The notes: a model not told the origin generated them from the sequence alone. DNA of 64,000 nucleotides from Liopterus haemorrhoidalis (GCA_963971575.1 OZ020620.1:39904924-39968923); one strand, 5' to 3'. Shown: positions 32,906-44,941, counted from the first letter of the stretch. Numbers and translations are program-made.

Positions 32906-32991
32906 TAGTATGTACATTTATTTTTTGTGGTCCGCGGTAAAAAAATATATATTTTACTGGTCCATGGTATGTTTGCGGTTGAGAAACACTG

Positions 32992-33485
32992 ATTTATACC
33001 GTTATTCAAATTAAAAATTAATAATTTAGAAAATAATAACTACCTAATGTCATGACTGATTAAATTTTTGATTAAACATAATTAATCGGTAAATAAATTT
33101 AACTTGTAATATAAAATCGTTCTTTTAGTGGTCAAATAAATGTCCCAATTTTTATTTTACAATAAAAATTTAATATCGTTTAGCCTTCTACAAAAAATCA
33201 CTTTACAATTTTCTGATAATATCTAGATTATCGTACGTACATTTACAATAAACGCCCACTGGTAATAACAAATACATGTTGAAAAATCATTAACGAACTT
33301 TTCATTACAGTTTTTCATATTTAATGAGAAAATTGCTGATTGAACTATTTAATTTCATTTTTAAAAAATACAATTTATATCATTTATTTGTCCAATGTGG
33401 GCTTACAGAAATAAATCAGTTGGTAATATTTCTGCATTTTCAGTCAGTATTAAAATAAAGAATTCAAGATATAAATGCCAATTTA
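32992..33485. other. unannotated AT-rich stretch
   Basis: No feature seen. Confidence 0.5.
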
Positions 33486-34151
33486 AAAAATCAGCTGTGG
33501 CCACCACAGGACCGACCGCCATTATAAAGTACTTGCATAAATACATTCTAGCAGCAGAGTAGAAATAACTTGGCCTAATATTTTCTAACAGAGATATTAT
33601 TTATCATGACCATGGAAACGTTACATATAAGTATGAAAAAATCAGCTGTGGCCACCACAGGACCGACCACCATCATAAAGTACTTATATAAAATACATTC
33701 TAGCAGCAGAGTAGAAATAACTTGGCTTAATATTTTCTAACAGAGATATTATTTATCATGACCATGGAAACGTTACATATAAGTATGAAAAAATTGAGAA
33801 TTTTACAGAAATTTTTCGTTTTATCAAAAAACGTCTCAAATAAAAGTTATTATTTATTGCTTTTATAGCAACTTTTGTTCAATATTTTTTTCGAAATATT
33901 TTTCTGTTGTCAAAATTCACAAAAATCTTAAAATCGACACGAGTAAACTCCCATTTCTAGTTAACCGATTTTTACCAAAAGTTGATCAACTCGTGCCATT
34001 GATGTCAAAAGCTTAAATATGCAGTTTCATAAAAATCCTTTTAGCCGAATTTGCTCTGCACGTGTACACAGACAGACAGACAGACAGACGGACGGACGGA
34101 CGGACGGACGGACGGACGGACGGACGGACGGACGGACAGACAGACAGGCAG

Positions 34152-34185
<34 letters not shown>

Positions 34186-34320
34186 AGACCGAAAGACATC
34201 ATGCTAAAAATAGTCAAAACGTTATGTAGGGACCTCAATTCGTGGAGATCCATCGAAATCTCGAAATGTCAAAATCGGTATGATCACAATACCTCCCTTA
34301 TATATGTTGGCGGTCGGTAA
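33486..34320 (-). mobile_element. family A copy 3: partial copy plus complete copy
   Basis: A 150-bp hairpin-end fragment (33486-33637) is followed directly by a complete copy (33638-34320). The latter has the hairpin CTGTGGCCACCACAG, a (CAGA/CGGA)n core at 34070-34190 and the simple end ...ATATGTTGGCGGTCGGT. Its simple end abuts the hairpin end of family B copy 4. Confidence 0.82.
34072..34191. repeat. microsatellite (CAGA)n/(CGGA)n
   Basis: This is the core of family A copy 3, tetranucleotide tracts alternating between CAGA and CGGA blocks. It gives spurious TDRQTDGR open frames. Confidence 0.95.
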
Positions 34321-34323
34321 AAA

Positions 34324-35094
34324 TGTATGCGAAGTGTGTATTTTCACACATTTCAGGGTTTCACGGGTATTTAGTAAGTGAATGATGATTATTTGGGATG
34401 CCAAAACAAATTTTATGTTAAAATATTTTTGTATTCATTTAAATTTAGACATTCGACCTAATACCATTATTTGGGTTTCTAAATATTTGCAGTATTTTTT
34501 TTTATATAGCAAGTTTCATTAATATTTTGAAAATTGCGCCTACGGCTTCCAATGGTTGTTTAAGTCATAAACTCCGCCCGTCTGATTACGTATACATTCA
34601 AACATAGAATTAAATTATAATTTCAATACTTCCCACTGGTTATTAAATTTACGCTTTTAAAAATTAAATGCAACATTTGCCAAAATATAACTAGAATTTT
34701 GACAAAATAATTTAAACAAAATAAAAATGCAAAAAAAAACAGAAAACCAAAGGAGGCGAAGGGAGACCTCCGCTAGACTTGCCCTCACATAAAAAAAATA
34801 ATAAAAAAAAAAAATACATATTTTATTTATTTTTTTTTTTAATTTAAAAGAAGATTTAGGTAAATCTTCAAAAATACATCAAATTATGTCCTATACAAAT
34901 TTTTGTCCAAGGCTTGGTTTACTAGTTACGAATTTTTTTAAATTTTAAAGTTCAATAACTTCCGTTTCCGGTTTCGGATTTTAATAAAAAACAATAGGAT
35001 TCTTCCCAATTATAAGGAGAATTTTTTAGTACCAGAACGAACTCTTTAAGTTAAATCGTTTTTGAGTTATCGTGTATACACACACAGACACACA

Positions 35095-35135
<41 letters not shown>

Positions 35136-35794
35136 GGACGGCACTTCGAAAATAGGTTTTTTGGATTCACTGGACCATGAAACGTGGTCATCAGTCAAAA
35201 TCTCGACATCAAAAATTTTCGCGATTACAATACTTACCCATTATATATTAAGGTCGGGCAAGTAAAAATTGACGGGAATCGAACAGTAGTTTGCAACTTA
35301 CGAAGCGAGAACGTTACCACCACTGGACTACCGACGTTCCCTCGTTTACTGTGTTAAATAGCGGATTAAATATTTTACATATTTTATTTAAAAACACAAA
35401 AAATGCGTTATTTTCCGAAAACATAATCTGATCAAAAAATCCTGTTGTACTATTCCTGTTCACACCAATGTACAGAATTTTTTCAGATTTTTAGTTTAAA
35501 CCATTTGAGCTACAGGATGTGGGACAAAAATTTTTTTGCACAATTTTGGCAAAAATCCGTTCAAAATAATTAATTTTGATCGTTAATCCACGCAACAAGG
35601 GCTTTCTTTTGATACCCTACACAGAATTGTAAAAAAATATATATTTTTTTTTCGATGAGCACATATTTGTTTATATTTTTAGGGGGATATGTTTTTTAGA
35701 TGTTTTAGTATTTTTCCTATGTGCGGGTCAAAGAATTGTATAAGCATGTCAAATTTCAACTCTCTAGGTTTAGCCGTTAGGCTACAATTTTTAC

Positions 35795-35826
<32 letters not shown>

Positions 35827-35875
35827 AAAATGACGGTATAAGGGTTTTTTGGTCATACCTACAAAACCCTAAAAA
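34324..35875 (-). mobile_element. family B copy 4 with nested family C
   Basis: The hairpin end is at 34332, here GTGTGTATTTTCACAC (one mismatch). The (CAGA)n core is at 35800-35823 and the end is ATACCTACAAAACCCT. Family C is inserted at 34743-35269, just beside a tRNA-like module (35268-35345, minus strand) with box A-like TAGTCCAGTGGTGGTAACG and box B-like GTTCGATTCCC. Confidence 0.8.
34743..35269 (-). mobile_element. family C copy 2
   Basis: Hairpin end GGCGAAGGGAGACCTCCGCT, subterminal AGACTTGCCC, (CA)n core at 35080-35130 and simple end AAGGTCGGGCAAGT. It is closely related to 22851-23338. Confidence 0.8.
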
Positions 35876-36326
35876 AGAGAGAAAAAAAAGAAGAAAAAGC
35901 TAAAATAGTCAAAAAAATCGTGTATAAATCTTAAAGACGAATATTTTGAAAAGCAATAAAACAGTTTGTTCAAAAAAAAAATTACTGTCTTAGTTTTTGT
36001 AAAAACTTAAAAGGTAGCCCGCGTAAAAATTTGTTGTCACCCTTGTTCTAGGTCAATAGCTAAATGATATCAACCTGTAGCTGTTTGTACAAAAACAATA
36101 GGATTTGTATAACATTGAGTGTCTAACCTGTCCATGTCAAAATAACACGATCTTGATAAGGCAATATACAACGGGCAGGAACTGAGCCTTCTAACAAAAC
36201 TAGTGGTGAGAACACTATAACAGACCGGAGACACGCACGGAATTTCGCTATGAAACGGTGGTAACTTATGTCTGGCTTTTTGTTCACCATCGACCGAATA
36301 ATGTCTGATTGTTTTTGTTTTTACTA
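35876..36326. other. unannotated stretch
   Basis: No gene or repeat was recognised. Confidence 0.5.
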
Positions 36327-36386
36327 CAGTGGCGGACTGGAACGGAGGGACACCGGGGAAGTCCCGCCAGGCCTAACGCACATGCG

Positions 36387-37444
36387 GGTCTATTCTGTAT
36401 CTTAAAAAGTTAAAAATTAACCTCAAGGTTGAAGTTAAAAAATTTTAACCACGCTTTACAATATTTTGTTATTCTGTAACTCTATGGCGTTAAAATTTAA
36501 ACCTCGATGTGGTTAATTCAGTAGGTTATATTTGGAATTTTAACTCCAGCCAAATACATGGTGTTAACTTTTAACCACCTATAATTCTAACCTCTAAACG
36601 TCAAATAGCCAGGAAAAATCCATTTTTAGAATTAATTATGGCAAGTCTGTTTATTTTGAATCAATTATTACTAAAACAAATTGAACAAAAAGAGGTTAAT
36701 AAGTGAAAAATTAATATAGGTGAATAAAAAATATATACAAATACTTTTTTGGAGATCAGTTCGAATTAAACGAGGGCAACTGCATGATATGAGAGACCCT
36801 TCTAATTTACCTGAAGAAATATTTTAAAATATTTTCATTTTTCTAAAACTTACGAAATATTTCGTTTTACATGTTTTATTTATTTATTTTTTTTTTAATC
36901 CGAGAAGAATCAAAAGATTTCCCGTTTCCCGATAAATTGCAAGTAAATATTGAAAACTTTGAAACTGTGATACATTTATAAATTTTAATTTCTCTGTTTA
37001 AAAATAAAAATAAGGTAAATATAACCTGAAAATAAAAGTATCCTAATATAGAAGAAAGAAAGAAAATATTGATACATTTGCATATTATGGTAATATTATA
37101 ATATATTATTTACTTTCTGCACCCATAATTATTTATGTATAAATATTGTACATTTCCGCAATATATATTTATTATATTTGATCGGTGTTCATTCACGATT
37201 CAACCATAACACTCACTTGTTTACATTAAATCTACAATTACACAAGCAAAATACCTTCCCTTGTAGATAATTTCACAACATACTTTTAACCATAAGGTTA
37301 AAAAATTAGAACTTAACGCCTGGGTTATAACCTGAGATACAGAATAAGAAACAAGGTTAAAATTTTAATGCCTAGTTAAAATGTTACTTTTTAACCATCA
37401 TTTTTAACCAAATCTTTTTAACCACAAAAGATACAGAATAGACC
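36387..37444. mobile_element. TIR element with TTTTAACC subterminal repeats
   Basis: Inverted ends GGGTCTATTCTGTATCT are 17 bp and perfect. Both end zones carry many copies of TTTTAACC or GGTTAAAA. Length about 1.06 kb, non-coding. Superfamily unknown; no target duplication was resolved. Confidence 0.7.
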
Positions 37445-37495
37445 CGATTAGGTCGCGAGGACAGCATAAATAACACTGGTCAACAAATTTTAACG

Positions 37496-37547
37496 TTTTT
37501 AGGGTTTTGTAGGTATGACCAAAAAACCCTTATACCGTCATTTTGTC

Positions 37548-37581
<34 letters not shown>

Positions 37582-38727
37582 TCGGTAAAAATTGTAGCCA
37601 AACGGCTAAACCTATAAAGTTGAAATTTGGCATGCTTATACAACTCGTTGACCCGCACATAGGAAAAATACCAAAACATCTAAAAAACATACCCCCCTAA
37701 AAATATAAACAAATATGTGCTCATCGAAAAAATATATATTTTTTTAAAATTCTGAGCAGGGTATCAAATGAAAGCCCTTAGTATGTGGATTACCGATCAA
37801 AATTTTATTTTTGCAAAATAAATTATTTAGACATTATTTCTGCCAAAATTGTTCAAAAAAAATTTTGTCCCACACCCTGTAGCCCAGATGGTTTAAACTA
37901 AAAATCTGAAAAAATTCTAAGTAATGTACATTTATGTGAACCGGAATAGTGCAACAGGAATTTTTGATCAGATTATGTTTCCGGAAAATAACGCATTTTT
38001 TGTGTTTTTTGCGTAACCATGTAAACTATTTAATGATATTATGTAGCACAGTAGACAGAGCGCTTCGATGGTGTAATGGTTACTATACAAGCGTTCTAAT
38101 CTGCAAACTCGAGTTCAAATCGGCCGTGAGGCAATTCATTTTTTCTGTTTTTTTTTTGCATTTTTATTTTGTTTAAATTACTTTTTCAATATTCTAGTTA
38201 TATTTGGGCAAATATTGCATTTAATTTTTAAAAGCGTAAATTTAATAACCAGTGCAAATTGTTGAAATTGATTACTATTGGACTTACAACCAAGTAATTT
38301 AAAATATAACGTAACTATAAATATATAATACCATGGATACAAGTTAAAAAAAATGAAATATATAAAATATATGTTATGTCATGTGTTATAATGTCTGTAT
38401 CATATTAGTGCCTAAATATATTACTGCTATACTGCTATTTATATTCCTACAAATAGACGAAAACAGAAGGGCGGAGCTTATGACTAAAACAACCAATGGA
38501 AGCCATAGGCGCAATTTTCAAAATCTTATTAAACCTTGTTATATAAAAAAAAATACTGCACATATTTAGAAACCTACATAATGGTATTAGGCATTCGAAT
38601 TAAAATTAACAAAAAAAAAATATATTTTAACATAAAATTGGTTTTGGCATCCCAAATAATCATCATTCACTTACTAAATACCTGCAAAACCCTGAAATGT
38701 GTGAAAATTCACACTTCACATCAATTT
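37496..38727 (+). mobile_element. family B copy 5
   Basis: Simple end AGGGTTTTGTAGGTATGACC, (GTCT)n core, and hairpin GTGTGAAAATTCACAC at 38699. The tRNA-like module (38045-38145, plus strand) has GATGGTGTAATGGTTACTAT and GAGTTCAAATC. The hairpin end is directly followed by family A copy 4. Confidence 0.8.
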
Positions 38728-38732
38728 TTTTT

Positions 38733-39157
38733 TTTACCGACCGTAAACATATATAAGGGAGGTATTGTGATCATACCGATTTTGATATTTCGAGATTTCG
38801 ATGGATCTCCACGAATTGAGGTCCCTACATAACGTTTTGACTATTTTTAGCATGATGTCCGTCCGTCTGTCTGTCGATATATTTCGAAAAAAATTATTGA
38901 ACCTAAGTTGCTATAAAAGCAATAACTAATAGCTTTTATTTCATACGTTTTTTGATAAAACGAAAAATTTCGAATAATTTCTGTAAAATTTTTCGAAATT
39001 TTTCACACTTATATGTAAGGTTTACATGGTCATGATAAATAATATTTCTGTTAAAAAATATTAGGCCAAGTTATTTCTACTCTGCTGCTAGAATGTATTT
39101 TATATAAGTACTTTACGATGGCGGTCGGTCCTGTGGTGGCCACAGCTGATTTTTTAT
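38733..39157 (+). mobile_element. family A copy 4 (core deleted)
   Basis: Simple end ACCGACCGTAAACATATATA; the microsatellite is reduced to CCGTCCGTCTGTCTGTC; hairpin end CTGTGGTGGCCACAG. The part between the microsatellite and the ATTTCGAAAAAAATT block is deleted. Confidence 0.8.
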
Positions 39158-39750
39158 TTATTTAAAATAAAATATTTGTATAATTTATAGTATAAATGCA
39201 CTATTAAAATATTACGCGATAAAAAGTTTAGACACTTCTAGGTCTAAACTTTTTATCGAAGAAGCTTCTAAAAGTTAGTTTTAGATATTAAATAAAACTA
39301 AATTCTGGGATTGTTTTGCCCAGATTAGGTACACGTAGCGTACATTTCAGTACTGACTTGTCTATTGTCGGAAAATAAGCGTGTCAATTCCCTCCCGCTC
39401 AGCTCGTCTGACCGCCGACACGTCTCCACTCCTGCTCCATACCTCGAACGTTACATAAAAAATTACACAAGGTATTTTTAATTTCATCATTCCCGGGTGC
39501 ATTTTTATTTTTTTATTACTATCGATTTAACAATTTTTCAAAATTTGTCAACCTACTATTTCAAAGTTTATTTATCTATTTCTTCTTATATAATTCTGTT
39601 TTTTAAATTGAGTGATATTGATTGACTTTTGCTTGTTCTTGTTTTGTAAATTGAGAATATTATTTTCTATTTATGTAATATTTTTTTCTTCTTAATTTGT
39701 AGTATGTGTAATTTAATTTTTTCTAAATTAGACCGCACTACAAAAGTTTT
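39158..39750. other. interior of the hAT-like element
   Basis: AT-rich sequence with no coding signal. Confidence 0.45.
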
Positions 39751-40106
39751 TACAGGTGGATTTAATTTGCCCGTCCGCCACTGTTTTACAACAATATGGA
39801 TTTAAATTATCACAGGTAAAGTTTGGTTCGTGGGAAAGTTCCAAATCAATTTATGTTAAATTGATTCAGACATGTTGAATTATTGCTGAATTATCTTCAA
39901 AATTAAACTGTTATATTTTAATGACATTTTCTATTCGTGGGAAAAATTACACATGATTTAAAACAGGGCTGGACTATCCCGGCGGAATACCACAAATTTC
40001 TCGTGAGTCCGTGACCTGATAATGTTAAAAAAATAAATTATAAAAACTCAAAGCAGAAAAATAATATTATATTGGCTTTGCTTTGCAATATTTACTATAC
40101 CACGTC

Positions 40107-40425
40107 GCTCAATAAGTCTCCGGGCTAACTAAGAAAAACATTTTTTTTTTTTAGAAATTCGACTTTATTCATCAACTTACTCCTTCAAGAGTGATACATT
40201 CATTCCAACGCTCCTAAAATTAAAAAAATAAAATTAATTAATTAATTTAAATTCAGCATACCAATCAGTAATAGTTGATTTGCCTGGTGCAGAGTCTCTA
40301 TAACGCTTATCAAGCCACTGTTTGGCTTCAACAGTATTTTTTCCCATCAATGTTTAATCAACACACGAAATTCTTTTTAGGGTTTTGTAGGTATGACCAA
40401 AAAACCCTTATACCGTCATTTTGTC

Positions 40426-40483
<58 letters not shown>

Positions 40484-41519
40484 TCGGTAAAAATTGTAGC
40501 CAAACGGCTAAACCTAGAGAGTTAAAATTTGGCATGCTTATACAACTCTTTGACCCGCACATAGGAAAAATACTAAAACATCTAAAAACATACCCCCCTA
40601 AAAATATAAACAAATATGTGCTCATCGAAAACAAAAATATTTTTTTAAATTTTGAGTAGGGTATCAAATGAAAGCCCTTAGTACGTGGATTAACGATCAA
40701 ATTTTTATTTTTGCAAAATAAATTATTTTGATGCGATTTTTGCCAAAATTGTGCAAAAAAAAATTTGTCCCACACCCTGTAGCCCAGATGGTTTAAACTA
40801 AAAATCTAAAAAAATTCTAAGTAATGTATATTGGTGTGAACCGAAATAGTACAAAAGGAATTTTTGATCAGATTATGTTTTCGGAAAATAACGCATTTTT
40901 TGTGGTTTTTGGTTCACAAAGTACAAAAGTTATACCAATGTAAGACACTCACATCCAAGGCGTGCGATAGCGTAATGGGTTCGAGCAATGGTGTCGTAAG
41001 CTAAAATGCGCTGGAAAACGAAGGGTTTCGAGTTCGAGTACGTAGTGAATTTTATTTTTTCTGTTTTTTTTTTTGCATTTTTATTATGTTGAAATTATTT
41101 TGTCAAAATTCTAGTTATATTTTGACAAATGTTGTATTTAATTTTTAAGAGCGTAAATTTAATATCCAGTCTTATTATATGGTTAACAGACGATAAATTA
41201 TTTTAAAAATATCGTTCATTTTGCCGTGATTACTACAAAGTAAAATTTGTCCTACACACTCAACATACCGCCTTCACTTATTATATACCTGCGAAACCCT
41301 GAAATGTGTGAATATTCACAATTCACATCAATTTTTTTATCCATTCTTTTGAAAATTATAATACTGGACTCACTAAAACCACTGTAACCTCTAAACTAAT
41401 TGTCCGAATGTCATGAAATATTCACACGTATCGTTTGAAGGTTGGTACTATCCAGAAATCACATGGGTCTGTCAACAGTGTTGCCATATATATGTCAGGC
41501 CGGAGACTTATTGAGTGAA
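40107..41519 (-). mobile_element. mariner-type relic split by family B copy 6
   Basis: The ends CGCTCAATAAGTCTCCGGGC and inverted GCCGGAGACTTATTGAGTGA match. On the minus strand at about 40250-40360 the frame MGKNTVEAKQWLDKRYRDSA, GKSTITDWYAEF is a mariner-type HTH. Downstream only a short C-terminal piece remains (about 40150-40215). The catalytic core is missing. Confidence 0.7.
40374..41336 (+). mobile_element. family B copy 6
   Basis: Simple end AGGGTTTTGTAGGTATGACC, (GTCT)n core at 40427-40483, hairpin GTGTGAATATTCACAA near 41306. The tRNA-like module at about 40960-41045 differs from the other copies: GCGATAGCGTAATGGGTTCG and GAGTTCGAGTAC. Confidence 0.8.
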
Positions 41520-41579
41520 GTGTTATTACATCAACTGTAATAAACAAGTTATGACTACCATTTTTTTAATTTTTCATCT

Positions 41580-41815
41580 TTGGCCTGACTGGTCAGCGCG
41601 TATGACTCCTAACCAGGGTGGCTCAGGTTCGAATCCCGGTAATGCCCCATTCATTTTTTGTTGCAACCCTTCTTCTAATTTCTGGGAGTGAATTGCGCAT
41701 AGAAGTATGTGCACTTTTATACCAGACTGGGACGAAATACTCAGCTGTTGAGAACGCCCCAATAGATAATTTGACCCCCCCCCCACCCAAGAAAAAATTG
41801 GTGAAATATCGATTC
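41580..41815 (+). mobile_element. tRNA-related SINE
   Basis: It starts with a tRNA-like head, GCCTGACTGGTCAGCGCG (box A-like) and a perfect box B GGTTCGAATCC about 40 bases later. A body and an A-rich tail after a C9 run follow. The sequence departs from a real tRNA after box B. No target duplication was resolved. Confidence 0.75.
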
Positions 41816-42178
41816 TTGTTATGATTTTGTATTCACATTTCTAATCAGAATATATTTGCGTGTCTTAAGTTTGTCACTGTAAAACATCAAAGGAAGTAGT
41901 ATAATAATTGTTTTTTATAAAAATAACCTGATCGGATTACAAATATAGAAACAAACGACACAGAAACTTTTTATTATTTATAGATTAAAACCGCCTCTGC
42001 GATGTTTGTTTCATCAAAACACGCCATATAGATATTTGCTTTTTAAATGATATTTCTTTTTAATTTTTTTAAATAACTACATAATACCAACCACAACAAA
42101 AACCTCTGTTGAAATTTTATTTTACAGAAAAAGAATATGCAGAGCTGTAGACCAGTGTCTACCAAACTGTGTGCTAGA
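41816..42178. other. unannotated stretch
   Basis: Nothing supported. Confidence 0.5.
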
Positions 42179-42179
42179 T

Positions 42180-42297
42180 CAGCGTTTCTCAACCACAACG
42201 TACCACGGACCAGTAAAATATTAAATTTTTATCGCAGACCACAAAAAATAAAAGTACTTTTTAAAAGTATTATTTGTACTATTAAACAAATTTGTTG
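42180..42297. mobile_element. hAT end fragment (CAGCGTTTCTCAACC)
   Basis: CAGCGTTTCTCAACCACAAC, then GGACCAGTAAAATA. It is related to the 31842 hAT and interrupted by the mariner relic at 42298. Confidence 0.6.
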
Positions 42298-43057
42298 TAT
42301 TAGGTGTACCGGAAAGTTTTTTCGTTTATTTGGTATTATTAAAATAGAAACAAATCGAAAGAAAAAAATGTACTTTATTGAGTAAAATAGTTACCATTGT
42401 GATCCTTAACGGCCATTTATCAGGAACCGAAAATATTCCCGATTTATAAAATTCCTGATTTTTTTAAGGAAAAAATTGTTCATGGCTCATTTTAACATGG
42501 TTCATATCTTTAAGTGTCTTGTTTCTTAAAAAGTGTTCTAGTGACCGAAATAAGTGATAATCGGAGGGTGAAATGTCTGGTGAGTAGGGTGGGTGTGTTA
42601 GAACCTCCCAATCAAGCTTATTTTTTTCACGTGCCTTTTTTTGATGAATGAGGCATTGTCGCCTTGAAGAATAACTCCTCTTCTATTCACAATTTCTGGC
42701 CGATTTCTGGTCAAGTTCTGATTCAGTCGATCCAATTGTTCACAGTAGAGATCAGAATTAACACTTTGTCCCGATTTAAACGTCTCATATAAAATTATTC
42801 TTTTATAGGACCTTTCAGATCGAAGTTCATCATCCAAGCATAAATTTCGTGATTTAAATTTTTTAAACCACTATTTACATGTGCGTACACTTAGTTTATC
42901 ACCATAAACAGTGCAAATGTTTTATGTAGCTACTGTAGCAGATTTTTTTTTATGGTACTCATTCAACATTAAACAGCATAAAAAATGTTTTGATGAAAAT
43001 TCTTCCGTCATTTTAAAATGCAAGGGTTAAAAATGAAACGAAAACAATAATTAGGTA
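42298..43057 (-). mobile_element. internally deleted mariner, copy 1
   Basis: The terminus TTAGGTGTACCGGAAAGTTT is at the left. On the minus strand MDDELRSERSYKRIILYETF (42837 down) joins an HTH-linker directly to KSGQSVNSDLYCEQLDRLNQ and the second catalytic block RGVILQGDNAS, then a frameshifted continuation. The same deletion junction occurs in the 54041 copy, so this is a deletion derivative that was copied. The first catalytic Asp region is missing in both. A Harbinger-type MITE follows at 43061. Confidence 0.8.
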
Positions 43058-43060
43058 TTA

Positions 43061-43533
43061 TCTGTCTCATTTTGTAATACGAAACTAACAGGAAAACTTC
43101 ATTTTTTATGTTGTATATTTAAAATATCATCTTAGGGTGGTAATTCTGAAGTAACACCTTTCAAAATATTTGACAATTCATAATTGACATTAAATTATAT
43201 GTCAACTTACTAACACAAATTGTATAAAACACAAATTGACAAGTATTTGAAATATATTTTATACAACCAGAACAGAAATTATGAATAAGCGAAATAAGAT
43301 GAAATAAATATTTGTATATAATTCAAAATATTAGACATGTCAATCACAAATTTGACATGTCAATTTGGTATCTAACATGTAGTTTTTGAGGGAATATAAC
43401 CTCAGTATAATGAAACTTCATCAAAAATGTAAAAGCCAGATTTACAAGTTTACATGGTTTCAAAAAAGTCTATTTACACCACAACAGTCACCAAAGTAAC
43501 CAGATTTAGTTTCGTATTACAAATTGAGACAGA
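43061..43533. mobile_element. PIF/Harbinger-type MITE (TCTGTCTC family), copy 3
   Basis: TIRs TCTGTCTCATTTTGTAATAC and inverted GTATTACAAATTGAGACAGA are flanked by TTA (43058-43060, 43534-43536). 473 bp; the AATTTGACATGTCAA motif is repeated inside. Confidence 0.9.
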
Positions 43534-43644
43534 TTATACTCAAGATTACAGAGTTTAATCAAAACGCAAAAGACGTCTGTTTAATTCAGCGAATATGTTA
43601 TATACACTTAATGTTTATCTCGGGATGTGTTTTTTTGAACTCTC

Positions 43645-43797
43645 AGTATTTTATATGTGGGTCAAATAGTTGTATAAGCATGCCAAATTTTTTATGTTAA
43701 GCCGTTTGGCTACAATTTCTACCATACAGATAGACAGACAGACACATGAGTGACGTTATAAAGGTTTTTGGTGGTCATACCTACGAAACCCTAAAAG
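43645..43797 (-). mobile_element. family B fragment (copy 7, 5' end only)
   Basis: It matches the GTGGGTCAAATAGTTGTATA, GCCGTTTGGCTACAATTTCT, short CAGA tract and ATACCTACGAAACCCT segments. The rest is missing. Confidence 0.7.
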
Positions 43798-44365
43798 CAA
43801 AACTTCCACCAAGTTCCGCTTAAACCAAAGATATGATCTACATATATAATCAGAAATTCAAATTAGTGCTTACCATTAAAAACAGAATATTAGTAACAGG
43901 AAATGCAAAGAAGACGAAACACCTTTTACGAATGATTTATTGATTGAATCAAAGAAATCAACTGTTTAAAATTTGTCATATCTTATCTTATCTCAATAAA
44001 ATAAATGTGTACAGCACGGGACAAAATTATGGTGCAAAGTAATAAAAGAATATCACCTGGCAGTAAAAAATAACTTTTATAATGTGTTACATACTAGCAA
44101 TAAGTAAATAGTTTTATGCTGCATTATTTTTATCTAAGCGCTCAGTTGTTCATGTCTTAACTTCGTACGGAACTAAATTTTGAAATCTAGTGAAGTGTAT
44201 TTTTTTAATCCATGGCTAAATTATGGATAATAATGTTACGGATGTTTTGTATTTATGGCAAAGGTAGTTTACGTATTTTATTAAAATTAAAAATATAATA
44301 ACATAATTTTAACAGCTGAGGATCGAATTCATGTGTGTAAGCTTCGCCTACTGTAATACGTCTTA
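43798..44365. other. unannotated stretch with MITE end fragments
   Basis: Fragments of the GCGGAACTAG MITE family (AGTTCCGCTTAAACCAAAG near 43810; ACGGAACTAAATTTTGAAAT near 44167) are visible; nothing else. Confidence 0.45.
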
Positions 44366-44393
44366 TTACCGACCGCCAACATACGGAGTGATT

Positions 44394-44592
44394 ATTTAAT
44401 GGCGAGACGACGTCACTGAAAGTTTTAATAATTTGCCGTTTCATACACATCGTAGCAGGCGATTATGCGGGCATGCGCATAATCTTTTTTTCTTCATAAT
44501 CAAATTTTCTTAAAGGTTATTATAGTCACAGTATTCTGCTAGGAGGCACGTAAAGTTCGGTGACGTCGTCTCGCCATTAAATAATCACTCTG
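44394..44592. mobile_element. 199-bp MITE with 35-bp TIRs at TA
   Basis: Ends CGGAGTGATTATTTAATGGC (continuing GAGACGACGTCACTG) and its inverted copy are flanked by TA (44392-44393, 44593-44594). The uninterrupted CCAACATATATAAGG of other family A copies gives the empty site. Confidence 0.92.
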
Positions 44593-44941
44593 TATATAAG
44601 GGAGGTATTGTGATCATACCGATTTTGACATTTCGAGATTTCAATAGATCTCCACGAATTGAGGTCCCTACATAACGTTTTGACTATTTTTAGCATGATG
44701 TCTGTCGGTCTGTCTCTCTGTTTGTCTGTCTCTCTGTTTGTCTGTCTGTCTGACTGACTGTCTGTCTGTTGGTCCGTGTACACGTGCAGAGCAAATTCGG
44801 CTAAAAGGATTTTTATGAAACTTCATATTTAAGCTTTTGACATCAATGGCACGAGTTGATCGACATTTGGTAAAAATCGGTTAACTAGAAATAGAGGTTT
44901 ACTCGTGTCGGTTTTAAGATTTTTGCAAATATTTTATTAAA

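Larger units (their letters stand above)
31842..32991. mobile_element. hAT element (CAGTGTTTCTCAACC family) hosting a Tc-like element
   Basis: Termini CAGTGTTTCTCAACC and GGTTGAGAAACACTG, with GGTCCGCGGT motifs inside each end. The target duplication is degenerate. Removing the 31992-32905 element leaves a short hAT MITE of about 235 bp. Confidence 0.8.
36327..39783. mobile_element. hAT-like element (CAGTGGCGGAC ends) full of nested insertions
   Basis: Ends CAGTGGCGGACTGG and GTCCGCCACTG; flanks TTTTACTA (36319-36326) and TTTTACAA (39784-39791) match at 7 of 8 bases. It contains a TIR element (36387-37444), family B copy 5 and family A copy 4. No transposase was seen in the remaining sequence. 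Confidence 0.75.

Noticed and set aside
34019..34320. Open frames rich in TDRQTDGR / SVRPSVRLS near 34.0-34.3, 46.6-47.0, 40.4 and 30.1 kb
   Set aside because: They are translations of the (CAGA/CGGA)n microsatellite cores of families A and B, open in all frames because the tetranucleotide contains no stop.
35268..35345. A true tRNA gene (also at 25026-25162, 38045-38145 and 41580-41650)
   Set aside because: Box A/B-like sequences are present, but the acceptor stems do not pair convincingly and the sequences run on into repeat bodies; they fit SINE heads or modules of family B.
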